Source: Kingdonia uniflora
Taxonomy: Eukaryota; Streptophyta; Magnoliopsida; Ranunculales; Circaeasteraceae
Length of the DNA: 64,000 nucleotides
Direction of reading: 5' to 3'
NCBI GenBank assembly: GCA_014058105.1
Contig: JACGCM010000674.1
Span: 806,001-870,000, forward strand
Every line of letters starts with the position of its first letter. Position 1 is the first letter of the stretch. The translations under genes and the position numbers were made by a program. Under the pieces are notes generated by a model that saw nothing but the letters and a program-made list of their open reading frames with translations, had not been told where the DNA came from and did not search any database. This document shows positions 1 through 10,525 of this stretch, piece by piece.

Positions 1-80
1 CAAGTTCGGTAGAATGGAGCTAAAAATACAAACTCTAATGGAAGAAGTTAAGGGGATGAACAAGTTGAAAAAAGACAATT

Positions 81-555
81 TTGACTTATACTGAAAGTAT
101 GGAAATAGGAAATAAGAAGTTGGAGATCCAAAAGCTATTGCTTTGGGATAAAATAAAATGGAAGCAGCAGTCCAGAGTGAAGTGGCTGAAAGGAGACAAT
201 AATACAAAGTTTTTTCACTCAATAGCAAATAGGAGACGTCGAATCAACATGTTACAAATTGGCGATCAGCTAGTGTCTAGTGTCAGATAAAGAGAAAACC
301 AGGGAACATGTTGTGGAGTACTATTTAGGTTTGTACAATTAACCTCATAATTGGAAGCCCATATTAGACGGTGAGGAATTCGACGGTATTAGCTGAGAGT
401 AGGCAGTTTAGCTTGAGAGTGATTTTGAATTAGAGTTTGTGGAGGCCTTGAGAAGTTGTGGAGGGGAGAAAGCTCCGAGGCCAGACGGATACCCAATGCG
501 ATTCTTTAACAAATGCTGGTACAATCTTGGCAAAGACGTTATGGTTACAGTGAAG
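81..555 (+). pseudogene. LINE ORF2 fragment: linker and start of reverse transcriptase domain
   Basis: The frame at 81-290 reads a 69-residue piece with QSRVKWLKGDNNTKFFHS, the conserved region between endonuclease and RT of plant L1 elements. After stops near 290-400 a second stretch (about 430-555) reads SCGGEKAPRPDGYPMRFF, the start of RT (consensus GDKAPGPDGF). It ends in VMVTVK exactly where the hAT element enters. The frame resumes at 4105 with EFYHTGFF. Family assignment is from motif recognition. The copy is non-functional. Confidence 0.8.
548..555. repeat. Left 8-bp target-site duplication of hAT element
   Basis: CAGTGAAG at 548-555 is repeated exactly at 4097-4104. Eight-base target duplications are diagnostic of hAT transposons. 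Removing one copy plus the element restores the LINE frame. Confidence 0.93.
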
Positions 556-760
556 CAAGGTAGTCTGATGCATTCGTTGTGAACGCAATTGCGAGCGTTG
601 CGTCTATTGCGAGCCTAGAGCGCATCGCATCAGACCTCGTACCACCCCCTGTTGCGGACATGCGCAATTGCGCGCAATTGCGACGCAATATAATGCAATA
701 TCTCGTATCACATGTTGCGTCGCAACACTCGTTGCGAGCTGTTGCGACTAGTTTCTCTTT
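556..760. repeat. Left TIR and subterminal TTGCGA motif cluster of hAT element
   Basis: The first 16 bases are the TIR. The next 190 bases hold about a dozen copies of TTGCG or its complement CGCAA, in both orientations (for example GCAATTGCGAGCGTTGCG). Such short subterminal repeats are the usual binding sites of hAT transposases. The role is inferred from position and repetition. Confidence 0.75.
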
Positions 761-835
761 GCTCTCTATTTTGTCTCGAGATACGAATACCATCTCTCTT
801 TTCTCAATTGCAATCTATTGTTTCACCCAAACCCA

Positions 836-935
836 AATACGAAAACAAAGAAGAGAAGAAAGAAGAAAGAAGAAAGAAGAAAGAAGAAAAGGTTAGTGTC
901 TCTCTCACTCCTCTCTCTCACTCTCTCTAAGGTTC
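836..935. repeat. Purine/pyrimidine simple-sequence tract
   Basis: A run of AGAAGAA-type units at about 846-890 is followed by CTCTCT-type sequence to about 935. It lies in the untranslated 5' part of the hAT element. Short reading frames over it are only low-complexity translations. Confidence 0.8.
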
Positions 936-1097
936 TCTCTCTCGGTTTTTTTTTCTTCTTTTTTTTTCTTCTGAAATTCACAGTAAGACTACGAATTGGC
1001 AAATTTTGGTGAGAATTGACAGATTTTGGTGATTTTGGTGAGATTTTTTTTGGTGATTTTGGTGAAATTCACAATAAGACCTGACAGATTCTATTCG

Positions 1098-1170
1098 GGT
1101 TTAATGGGGTTTAGGGGTTTAAGGGTTTAATTTGAGTATTAGGGTTTAATGGTGTTTAAGGGTTTAAGCA
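1098..1170 (+). repeat. Degenerate telomere-like GGGTTTA repeats
   Basis: About seven loosely spaced copies of GGGTTTA or AGGGTTTAA lie between 1098 and 1170. The plant telomere unit is TTTAGGG. Spacing is irregular, so this may be a chance T/G-rich leader rather than a true interstitial telomere tract. Confidence 0.35.
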
Positions 1171-1329
1171 TATATTTATGGCATTTTACTAACTGATTAC
1201 AGTTGGTCACTCTTGAGTTTTGAATATCTTCTACGGCTTCTACTGCAACTGCAAACGAGAAAAAGAAAGATGAAGGTTAGGAATATGGGGAAGCAAGGGA
1301 CCCCGCGAATAGAAAAAACATCTTATAGG

Positions 1330-3849
1330 CGGGAATATCTCGATTGAAAGAACATCTTATAGGCGGATATCCGAACGTTACCAAATGTCCTAATGTACAG
1401 GTGGAAGTTTCAAAGAAGTTTAAGGACATGGCTGATAAGGTGAAAAATGATAAAAAAGAGAAAAAAAAGACTTGAAGAGAAGAAAGCAAGCACAAGATGT
1501 TGATGAAGAAAGTGGTGAAGAAGAGGATTGTAGTGGTGCTGGTATTACTAGTAGTCAAGTATGCAACAAGAGACGGAAGGTGAAGGGTCCGTTGGATTGT
1601 ATTTACGAACCAACAAATAAGGGGCAAAGGAAGATTAAAAACAATTTTGAAAAGAAATGTCGTGCAAAAGCTATTTCTACCATTGCTACCTGGTTTTATG
1701 ATAATGGTATAGCATTCAATGCCGCTCGATCGGAGAGCTTTCAACCAATGATTCATGCTATTGGAACATATGGGGCGAACTTGAGGGCACCTACATACTA
1801 CGAGTTGAGAGTCCCACTTTTAAAGCAAGCCGTGACTAAGATGCAAACTTTTATAGACACTTTCAGAGTGCGGATGCACTATTATGTCTGATTGGTGGAC
1901 CGATAAGAAAGGTCGCACATTGATAAATTTCTTAGTAAATTGTCCTAAAGGAACGGTGTTTTTGAGATCAATTGATGGTTCTGCTCATGTTCATGATGCT
2001 GAGCTTATTAGGGGAATGCTTGACTCTGTTATACAAGAGGTTGGCCCAGAGAATGTTGTCCAGGTAATTAATCAAGTGTTTGATAAAGGTGCACCAGTTA
2101 TTTGGTTACAAATAAATATTAAAAGTAGTTCACAAATTGTATTTTGCAGATTGTTACGGATAATGCATCAAATTATGTGAAAGTTGTAGCGATGCTAGAA
2201 CAAGATTATCCTACATTATATTGGAGTCCGTGTACTGCTCATTGTCTTGATCTGATATTAAAAGACATTGGGGAGCTTAAGGCAATTAAAGATGTTGTAA
2301 GAGACGGAAAAGCAATTGGTGTATTTGTTTACACCATCTTCACGTATTGAGCTTGATGAGGAGGTTTACGAACAAGAGAGACTTGGTAAGGCCTGGAGTC
2401 ACAAGGTTCGCTACAAACTTTTTGTCGCTTGAGAGTTTTTTTGGATTGAAGACACAATTGAGGGCCATGTTTAATTCTGAGGAGTGGAGCAACAACAAAT
2501 GGAGTAAGAGGATTGAGGGTAGAAAAGTTGCACGAATTGTTAGTAGAGCCTCTTTTTGGAAAAAAGTTGAACACGCTTGCAAAATCATGGCTCCATTGGT
2601 TGATGTCATTCGCCTTATTGATAGGGAAGAAAGGCCTTGTATGGGTCATATATATGAGGCTATGGACAGAGCAAATGAGATAATAAGGAAAAATTTAGGC
2701 GATGATGAAAGGACGATTGTGACGTTATGGGGTATTATTGATACGAGATGGACAGATCAACTTCACCGTCCTTTGCATGCAGCTGGAATTTACTTGAACC
2801 CGACTTTCTATTTTTCTCAAGATAAGTCAAGTATTAAAGGAAACTTTGAGGTAAAAAAATGATTATTTGCTGTAATTGATAGGTTGGTTCGAGATGAAGA
2901 TGAGAATGACAAGGTTGTTAGGCAACTTCAGAGTTATAGAGAAGGCATAGGCCTTTTGGGATCCTCGAGTGCTAGGAGGAATATGTCTAAGATGAATCTA
3001 GGTACAATAAAATATTCTTATTTTTGTAATAGTTTTTTGACTTTCTCAAGCATTACATAATGTAATTAATCTTTCTCAAATCTATCCAGGAGAGTGGTGG
3101 ATGACATATGGGAATGATGTCCCCGAGCTACAAAAGCTTGCCATTCGAATTCCTAGTCAGACATGCAGCGCTTCCCCTTGTGAGAGGAACTGGGGCTTCT
3201 TTAGCAATGTAAGAGTTTAATACGAGTCTTATAATTTTCAGGGGAAAAATGCATATATGAGAAAATCAATCCTCTATCACTTTTAATCTTTCAGGTTCAT
3301 AAGAAGAAGAGAAACAAGTTGGACTCCGCCAAACTTAATGATCTAGTCTTTGTGATGTACAACCGAAAATTGGAGATACGATATAAAAGACGACAAACTG
3401 AACTAGGGTCAAAGGAAGATCCCATACTCTTACGGGATGTGGAAGATTGCAATGAGTGAGTAACATATGAGGTACTTCCAGAGTATGTGCATCCAAGTGA
3501 AGATCTTACCTATGAGCAAGATGAGGCAGCAGTACTAGGGGATGATGTGGGCCCTAGTACGAGGTCGAGGACTACGGAGACTAGAGGCGAGCAGTCTCGG
3601 CCACGCGGAGTTGTAGAAGGCTTCATTGATGAAACAGAGCATATGCATAGGGTATCGAGGAGGAGTACTAGGGTGCAGCCACAACCACATACCTACCAGC
3701 GTCGTGCACATCTTGCACATCTTATTGACGAGGAGGAAGACGAGGCTGATGACATGGAGATTAATGAAGAGGATGATGGTAATTCCGACGATGACGGTCT
3801 TGTATCTGGGGAGGAACAGGGTGATGCCAAACTCATAGCGGATCTTTAG
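1330..3849 (+). pseudogene. hAT transposase (BED zinc finger, DUF659, hAT dimerisation), broken
   Basis: The family catalyses cut-and-paste transposition in the nucleus. A BED-finger tail reads ISRLKEHLIGGYPNVTKCPN at about 1345-1400. The DUF659 core spans about 1690-2350, with MSDWWTDKKGRTLINF, VTDNASNYV and CTAHCLDLILKDIG. A region with LVRPGVTRFAT follows (2390-2860). The C-terminal dimerisation region has EWWMTYGNDVPELQKLAIR and CERNWGFFS (3090-3210). An acidic tail runs to 3849. Three GT-AG introns keep phase: 2064-2149, 3002-3089 and 3209-3294. Damage includes frameshifts near 1868 and 2333, a TGA near 2860 and a TGA near 3457. The first exon has no clear ATG. It cannot make transposase, but the gene structure is easy to follow. 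Confidence 0.85.
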
Positions 3850-3984
3850 ATTTGAGTTTTACTTCTATGTTATCTTACTTTGGAGCAAATCTTTACAGTT
3901 GATCACTATATACATTATATATAGTAGGTGTAGATATGTTATGCTATGTATTTTATGATATTACATATCCATATATAGATTATT

Positions 3985-4096
3985 TCACTTAACATATCAC
4001 AGCAGATCGCAACATGTCGCATCGCGGTAGCAATATGCATGTTGCTTATTGCTAGGTATGGTCGCAATCGCATCGCAACACGCATTGACTAACTTG
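3985..4096. repeat. Right TIR and subterminal CGCAA/TGTCGC motif cluster of hAT element
   Basis: The last 110 bases hold repeated CGCAAC, TCGCAT and TCGCAA motifs and end in GACTAACTTG, the complement of the left TIR with two mismatches. The arrangement mirrors 556-760. Confidence 0.75.
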
Positions 4097-4104
4097 CAGT
4101 GAAG
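4097..4104. repeat. Right 8-bp target-site duplication of hAT element
   Basis: CAGTGAAG, identical to 548-555. The LINE frame continues directly after it. Confidence 0.93.
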
Positions 4105-5843
4105 GAATTTTACCACACTGGTTTCTTTGATTGGAGACTCAACACATTTTTCTTAAGCTTATCCCAAAGTCCTCCGGGGAACTAAAGAACTTTAGGCCGA
4201 TCAGTCTTATTGGCGATGCATACAAGATTTTAGCTAAGGCTTTAGCAAGGAGATTAAAAGTTAAGATGGGATCTGTAATTTCGAGATTCCAAGAGGCTTT
4301 TCTCGCCAATCGACAAATCCTGGACAGAGTACTCATTGCCAACGAGTCCATCAAATCTAGGATAAGGAAAAGACTGCCTGGTGTGGTTTGCAAAATTGAC
4401 TTTGAGAAGGCTTATGATCATGTTAGCGTTGAAACTTCATTATATATGTTTTGGAGAGGATGGGATTTGGAGAAAAGTGGAGGTGGATAAAAGTTTATAT
4501 ATCGACTACAAATTTTCAGTCTTGGTTGACGGTGTTCTGGCTAGGTTTTTTTTCCAGTTCTAGAGGAATTTGGTTTACGCTCAAACTTGACAAAAAGCAA
4601 AGTTATGGTACTAGAAAATAGTAACGATATTAGGAACCTGGCTCTCATTCTAGGTTGTGGTACATGAAATCTACCTACGACTTACCTTGGTATGCCTCTT
4701 GGGGCATCTTCTCATTGTGTTGAGCTTTGGGATCCGGTTATTGAACGCATTAATAAGAAGTTGACTCTATGGAAAAAGAAGATGCTATCAAAGGGGAGGG
4801 TCGCCTTACACTTGTCAAGAGTACTCTGTCAAGTTTGGCGATTTATTATCTTTCATTATTCCATATATCTATGTCTGTAGCATCGAAGTTGGAGAGGACT
4901 GTTATAAACTTTCTTTGGGATGGCACCGAAGGAACTCGAAACTCCATTTACTGAGATGGTCGACAGTTTGTATAGAAAAAGAAGTTGGCGGTTTGGGGTT
5001 GAAATTCTTTATTGAGATGAATACGGCGTTACTCGAAAAGTGGATTTGGAGATTTTGTAATGATAGAGATGGCTTATGGGCCGAGGTGATTAAAAAGTTA
5101 AGTTTGGGATTGGGCAAACTGAATAACTTCCAAGTAAGCCTACCATATCAAATGGCATAGGACTATGGAGGTCTATATTAAATACTTGGGATATGGTTAA
5201 AAATGGTATTGCCATTAATGTAGGTAAAGGGTAAAGGGTTAGCTTTTGGCACGTTGTCTGGCGTGATTCAAGACCTTTCGCCAAAATGTATCATTCGCTC
5301 TATAACGCTTGTGGTCTAAAACTTGGGAAAGTGACGAGTTTTACGAAATGGAAGGGGAGACGGCGAGTTGGAACTTTTATTTTCGTAGGGATCTGTTTGA
5401 CAGGGAACTAGATGATCTCAGGCTTATGATTCTAAAAGTTATCCCAGTTGCGATTCATTTGAGGGAAGACAATTGAAAATGGAAGTGGGGCTGAGAATGG
5501 GATATTCACGATAAAATTTATGTGTAGTCACTTGGTGGAAGCAAGAAGCACAAGAGGCGGTTATCAAGCTATGGACTTCCCAAGACGTTTGGTCTAGAAG
5601 AAAGATATACCGTCCAAAGTTGCTTTCTTTTATTGGGGGGTGGCTTGGGGGAGAGCTACGGCTAAAGACCAACTAAGACATAAAGGTATAAATGTGAATC
5701 CTTTGTGTTCTCTTTGCGGTACTGCGGATGAGGACATTGATCACCTCCTCTTACATTGCCCGACCGCGATAGCAGTACAGAATCATTTCCTTAATCTCAT
5801 CGGTGTTTCTTGGGTTTTGAAACGGGTTTTATTTCTTCCTTAA
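4105..5843 (+). pseudogene. LINE ORF2: reverse transcriptase (internally deleted) and zf-RVT domain
   Basis: The frame first reads FRPISLIGDAYKILAKALARR and DFEKAYDHV, conserved RT motifs (4180-4430). It then reads ISTTNFSVLVDGVLA (about 4500-4545). Next it jumps at about 4560 to FGLRSNLTKSKVMVLE, which normally lies well past the catalytic YADD box, so the palm active site has been deleted. Downstream are YLGMPLGASS (4689), [17 protein letters not shown] sequence after a frameshift near 4790, EVGGLGLKFF (about 4980) and a zf-RVT domain with LCSLCG...HLLLHC at 5700-5760. Many stops follow. The copy cannot reverse-transcribe. Confidence 0.82.
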
Positions 5844-6190
5844 AATCATGGTAGTGTAAGCCGCTTTTCTTCCATTCTTTGTAAGAGCTTTTTGATGTAA
5901 GTTGTTATATGAGGTTAGGGTGCTTTGGACTCTTTGTAGTGATCTTTTCTTATTCTGCAAAGTAAACTACTTTGTAATAGATACATGGCGTTCACTAAGG
6001 TTGAGGGCCTTGAGATTTTGTCCCCTCCTATAAAATGAAACCTCGTACAACAACTTATTGGTGCACTAAATAAATGAAACAATTAGGGTTCTATAATTCC
6101 GGCCTAACTCTAGGTTGGCTTGGGCAATGGTTTGGTAGATTTATTTACGTTTCCCTCGCCAAAATGCTTGTGAACCCAAGTTAATTCAAA
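5844..6190. other. LINE 3' remnant and spacer
   Basis: No gene is seen. To about 5990 the sequence looks like a decayed LINE tail. The rest, up to the LTR start at 6191, has no recognisable feature. Confidence 0.4.
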
Positions 6191-6490
6191 TGATATGGCA
6201 CATCCCTAGTGGTCGTCATCCACCCATGCCGAGTTTCTATATTTTATGATTAGTCTATTGCTGGAGATGCTTTAGGAATTATGGTTAGTTTCCAATTGGG
6301 ATTTGGGGAGATATTGTAGGAGAGATATTCTTGGGCTTGAGGATATATGGGAGAGGTCAGAGTATTTTGAGAGTTTAAAATAAGATCCAGTTTTAAATTT
6401 TGTGTTTTAAAAAAATAGAAAACCCTAATTTCTCAATTAGGTTAGTGTTTAAACTGTTAAAGTTTTGCTTCCGCAACTTTGATTCACACT
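6191..6490 (+). repeat. 5' LTR of gag-only retrotransposon
   Basis: It starts TGATATGGCACAT and ends GATTCACACT. It matches 9232-9550 almost throughout but lacks about 19 bases (a GTTGTTGCAGAGA-containing stretch) present in that copy. The exact end is uncertain by a few bases. Confidence 0.8.
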
Positions 6491-6494
6491 AAAT

Positions 6495-6507
6495 TGGCAT
6501 CAGAACC
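6495..6507 (+). promoter_or_regulatory. Primer-binding site, initiator-Met tRNA type
   Basis: TGGCATCAGAACC resembles the usual plant site TGGTATCAGAGCC and sits 4 bases after the LTR, where minus-strand synthesis would be primed. Confidence 0.7.
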
Positions 6508-6545
6508 GTTTGATTTTCTTGGAGTAATTAGATTTTTGATTTACG

Positions 6546-8960
6546 ATGGCCGAAACCAAGAAGCCAATAGCGGATCAACAATTCAAATCCATGGCTAAAA
6601 GGTTTTGACGCGATAAATGAAAGGTTTGAAAAATTCGATCGATTTATCGATGCGTTCACTGCTGGTATTTTTAATGCACCCCCTCCACAACCAGCCCTAT
6701 TGGGGCCAACAGGGATACTGCAGCCGATTACCGAGTCAGAGAGGAGCCTCCCGAAGTACGATGCAATCCTAAGGACGTAAATCCTTTTGTCGCTTTACTG
6801 ACCAAAGAACATCAAAACCCCAACATTGGAGTAGTTACAGGTAATACGAGAAGTTTCTCGTCTGGATTTGAGGGTGGGACGTTCAACAAATTATCGGACG
6901 CCATTGACTTATTTGCCGGAGTAGCGAAGCCTAGCAAGGGGAAGGCTCCAATCAGTGATGGAGTTGACTCGGGAATGCTTACCGACGTAATAGCTATGAA
7001 TCAGATCAAAATTATGGGTGGTATTGCAACCGGAGATGAAACCCTAATCGATCAAGTTGCAGGTTTGGAGAAGAGATGCCAACTGAGTCAAGAGAGAGAG
7101 AGAGATTGGCGTCACATGGGACGCACGAACGCGACCAACAACACAACCCACGTGCTCCACCTTTGAACCAGCACCCAACAACTAAGTTCCTACCCACAAT
7201 AATCCAAACTCAAGCCCAGACGTTAGCTTCCTTAAACAACACACATGCCGCGCACGTGCCTCTCCAAGTCCAGCCTAGCAGGCCCATACAGATGTTCAAG
7301 GAACAATATACAGCTTGGGCTCGTGCATACCAAGCCCAAGCACGTACAGCCGTGTTTGACCCCTATATTTGCCAATGGGCTGAATCACCAATCATTGGGG
7401 GAACCCAACCTAGAGCCCAGAAGCTCAATGGGCCGGTTCCAACCCTCGAAATTTTAATGCAAGTCTTGTTTACCACGACCCACCTCCTCCTTATTCAAAC
7501 ACTATCTCCAACCCAACCCACAGACCCCCGTTATGGGTACATGTCAAACACCAACTCCTCCGGGCCCACTTAACCATATCTCTTCTCATTCTTATGGCAT
7601 TTTCCCGCCACCCAATTTAAACTATCCCTGCCCACCACCCTCAGCAACTACGAACCAACATTTCTCTTCCTTAAAGCACCAACCAACAACATTCCTTGCC
7701 GGGACAGCCCCTCCCGCCTTTCACCATGGCCAATCCTCTCCTCACTCAGCACCCCCAACTTATGTTCCTGGTTCACAACACTTCACAACACTGTCTGGCA
7801 CTAGCCCGGGACACGGTTTTGCAAGGAGGCATTTGTATGTCGATATAAAGGATGATGGATTTAGTACACACACCACAAGAGTACCGACAGGGTGACCGCT
7901 TCATGGAGGGGAGCAATATGCCCCGCGCCTAGTGAGCGTCACCAGCAATTCAGCCGGCAAGGTCGGGGCCTTGGTTTTAACCCCCCAGTTGACACCCCAA
8001 TGCATGACCGTCAAGAGCAACACGGGCCAGTGGGTTCTCTTCCACGGCCTCCTAGACATCCTTATGCGACACAGTACCAGGACGACGAGTACTATACAGA
8101 CACAGGTTTTGAGCGACAGCCGCATAAACAGGGACGGGGTTCGGATATTGAGGTATTGGCTAGGGCACTCATAAAGCAGACACACGATCTCCACCTGAAG
8201 GTCCCTTAGTTTGACGGTAAGTCAGACGTAGATGCAATCATTGACTGGCTGGACAAAATTGAGAAGATCTTCACCTATAAACACTACGGAGATCCAAAAC
8301 AGGTAGCGATAGTTGAGTCTTGACTTTCTGGATACGCCTTCACTTGGTGGAATAACATTCAACAATCTCGCAGGTCTTAGGGCTATCCAATGATTACCGA
8401 GTGGCCAAAGATGAAACGTGATATAAAAGAACGATTCATCCCGATGAACTATGGTGAAATAGTTTTCGGGAAACTTCAGTCTCTGAAGATGGGGCTCTCA
8501 ACCATTGACGATTACACCGACCAATTCTACGTCCTTGAGTCTCGTGCCCGTCTTCATGAGAAAGAACAGCAGCGAGTCAGCAAGTACAAGAATGGTCTGA
8601 CAAAGAAGCTTCAGGAGATGATAGCATTGCAGCCTATTTTTTGTTAATCAGAAATTGTACAATTAGCCAAGCAGGCGAGCGAGCTCCAGGCTATACAGTC
8701 CCGCCCTCCAGTTCCAGCATAGACAGCTACATCTCCAGCTATTCCGACAGTCGTTACACCACGTACTTATGTTTTAGGAAACTGCTATGGATGCGAAAAG
8801 CCCGGACACCAGAAACGTGATTGTCCAGTATTTGCAAAGAAGGTTGGGTTGGTCGTATATGGTATGCGTGAGAGTATTGTAGCGATTGTTCAATGAGTTC
8901 TACATGACAAAGATGAGGATGGGATACACACCACATTTGTGCGCGAGTCTTCTGGCGCAC
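6546..8960 (+). pseudogene. Gag polyprotein of the gag-only retrotransposon, with CCHC zinc knuckle
   Basis: It starts at an ATG reading MAETKKPIADQQFKSMAKRF and stops soon after. A proline- and glutamine-rich middle (about 7080-8200) is split over several frames. The conserved retrotransposon gag domain is at 8200-8640: FDGKSDVDAIIDWLDKIEKI, FTWWNN and then KRDIKERFIPMNYGEIVFG. A zinc knuckle CYGCEKPGHQKRDC follows at about 8782-8825. In-frame stops occur near 8322, 8378 and 8645. Gag would form the particle shell and bind RNA. No pol follows. Confidence 0.78.
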
Positions 8961-9004
8961 CGCCTCATTGATTTTGTGGTCGAAATCTACTCAGACGGAG
9001 GGTT

Positions 9005-9203
9005 TGATGTGGCACATACCTAGTGGTCGTCACCTACCCGTGCCGAGTTTTTATATTTTATGATTAATCTATTGCTTGAGATGCTTTAGAAATTATGGTT
9101 AGTTTCTAATTGGGATTTAGGGAGATATTTTAGGAGAGATATTCTTGGGCTTGAGGATATATGGGAGAGGGTAGAGTATTTTGGGAGACAGTTGTTGCAG
9201 AGA
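9005..9203 (+). repeat. Truncated extra copy of the LTR
   Basis: Matches the first about 200 bases of the LTR, then breaks inside GTTGTTGCAGAGA and jumps to GGTCGAAATCTTCTCAGACG. That sequence is the same as the one before the first copy (8979-9004). The result is a tandem duplication of element end plus LTR start. Confidence 0.8.
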
Positions 9204-9231
9204 GGGTCGAAATCTTCTCAGACGAAGGGTT

Positions 9232-9550
9232 TGATGTGGCACATCTCTCGTGGTCGCCACCCACCCATGCCGAGTTTCTATATTTTATGATTAGTCTATT
9301 GCTGAAGATGCTTTAGGAATTATGGTTAGTTTCTAATTGGGATTTAGGGAGATATTGTAAGAGAGATATTCTTGGGCTTGAGGATATATGGGAGAGGGTA
9401 GAGTATTTTGAGAAGCAGTTGTTGCAGAGAAAAATTAAAATAAGATCCAGTTTTTAAGTTTTGTGTTTTAGAAAAGTAGAAAACCCGAATTTCTCAATTA
9501 GGTTAGTGTTTAAATCGTTAAAGATTTGCTTCCGCAACTTTGATTCACAC
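9232..9550 (+). repeat. 3' LTR of gag-only retrotransposon
   Basis: Full-length copy starting TGATGTGGCACAT and ending GATTCACACT, preceded by CAGACGAAGGGTT, a possible weak polypurine tract. Confidence 0.8.
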
Positions 9551-9630
9551 TATAAAACGCTATTTAACTATTTATTTGAATATAAAAGACCTCAGGGGTC
9601 TCCGTTCCATTTTTTTCTTATCCGTGAATT

Positions 9631-9752
9631 ACTGCAGCATAACTTACCTATTTTGAGCAATATTCCATTTTAGATTGAAATGGTTAAAAACTTACTGCAG
9701 CATAACATACCTATTTTGAGCAATATTCCATTTTAGATTGAAATGGTTTTTT
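9631..9752. repeat. Tandem duplication, 63-bp unit, two copies
   Basis: ACTGCAGCATAAC at 9631 recurs at 9694. The copies are nearly identical over about 58 bases, including TTGAGCAATATTCC. No function is apparent. Confidence 0.9.
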
Positions 9753-10525
9753 AACGTGAGTCGTGATGGAAATCGTAATTCCTTGATTTCAAAATGTTTT
9801 ATGAGGTAAGTTGTGGTCTTGTGGATCCACGCTGGTGTGGAGGTAACTTTCCCGCAACGAAGTAATATTGAGAAGTGAGTTCTAACGTCAGGTCTCAGCA
9901 TCTGGTTGAGATGTCGACTGTCTTGATGACAAGGTAACACTAGGGAGCAAGCTACCAGTCACTGGGTGGGGTGTAACGCTCACGCTCACGCTAGTAAGTT
10001 GATGTTGCAGTGTATCCATCCTAGTCAGCTTGGGATAACCCTTATAACTATTGGACTGCATGCACCTGGTAAGAACCATTTCATTCAAAACCTTAAACAA
10101 GGATCGGCCTTGATAGGATATCTAAATAAGTGCGTAGGCTTTATTTTTCGGACACTTGCTTTACATACATTAGTAGGATTTTTAACCATGGATTCAACAG
10201 CTGTCAAGCCCCTTCCATTTTGTGTACAGAGGAAGCTGCTGTCCACAACTTTGGCTCTTCTCCTGCCACTACATGGTATCTGAGCCATTAATGCTTTTTC
10301 TGCTTTGTTTATTAAAAGAACGCCAAATTCTATTGCTGTCTACAAATGTAAAGAATATACAGAGAAGAAAATACGGACAGAACAACATTGATGTAAAATG
10401 ATCTAAATAAAATATAGAGATTGAGAAGATATATATATATATATATCGCAAAACTAAACTATAATATGACATGTAACAATCACCTGCATGGTTCTAATTA
10501 CACCTTCGAGTGTAAACTCCCAGCT
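9753..10525. other. Non-coding spacer with a short AT microsatellite
   Basis: No supported gene. A short AT dinucleotide run lies at about 10428-10446. A lone tRNA-primer-like TGGTATCTGAGCC at 10274 has no matching LTR pair and is not called. The last part is the 3' flank or UTR of the gene ending at 10526. Confidence 0.5.

Larger units (their letters stand above)
556..4096 (+). mobile_element. hAT DNA transposon, 3541 bp, with decayed transposase
   Basis: The element is bounded by an exact 8-bp target duplication (CAGTGAAG). Its ends form short imperfect terminal inverted repeats: the left starts CAAGGTAGTCTGATGC and the right, read on the minus strand, starts CAAGTTAGTCAATGC. Both subterminal regions are crowded with TTGCG/CGCAA motifs, likely transposase-binding sites. 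The inside carries a BED/DUF659/hAT-dimerisation transposase gene on the plus strand with three introns and several breaks. The sharp ends and perfect duplication suggest a fairly recent insertion into an already older LINE. Confidence 0.93.
1..5990 (+). mobile_element. L1-type LINE (non-LTR retrotransposon), degraded, split by a hAT insertion
   Basis: Two blocks of plant L1-like ORF2 flank the hAT element at 556-4096 and rejoin in frame across it. The left block (about 81-555) is the region before the reverse transcriptase, with KSRVKWLK-like and NTKFFH motifs. The right block (4105-5843) holds RT motifs, the region after RT and the zf-RVT domain. The 5' end with the endonuclease lies outside the window. 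The 3' end is not sharp, no poly(A) tail is visible, and the limit near 5990 is approximate. Several stops, frameshifts and an internal deletion show it is dead. Confidence 0.85.
6191..9550 (+). mobile_element. Gag-only LTR retrotransposon (TR-GAG-like), degraded
   Basis: A 5' LTR (6191-6490) is followed by a primer-binding site like the initiator-Met type (TGGCATCAGAACC, 6495-6507), a broken gag with a CCHC knuckle, and then directly the 3' LTR region (9005-9550). No protease, RT, RNase H or integrase motif is visible in the 2.5-kb interior, so it would need enzymes in trans. Plant LTR elements with only gag have been named TR-GAG. No clear 5-bp target duplication could be found. Confidence 0.75.

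Noticed and set aside
545..793. Minus and plus open frames of 80-105 codons at the left end of the hAT element
   Set aside because: They arise from repeated TTGCG/CGCAA motifs and simple GAA tracts; composition is non-protein-like.
10274..10286. TGGTATCTGAGCC, resembling an initiator-Met primer-binding site
   Set aside because: No LTR pair, gag or pol was found around it; a lone 13-mer with one mismatch is not enough.
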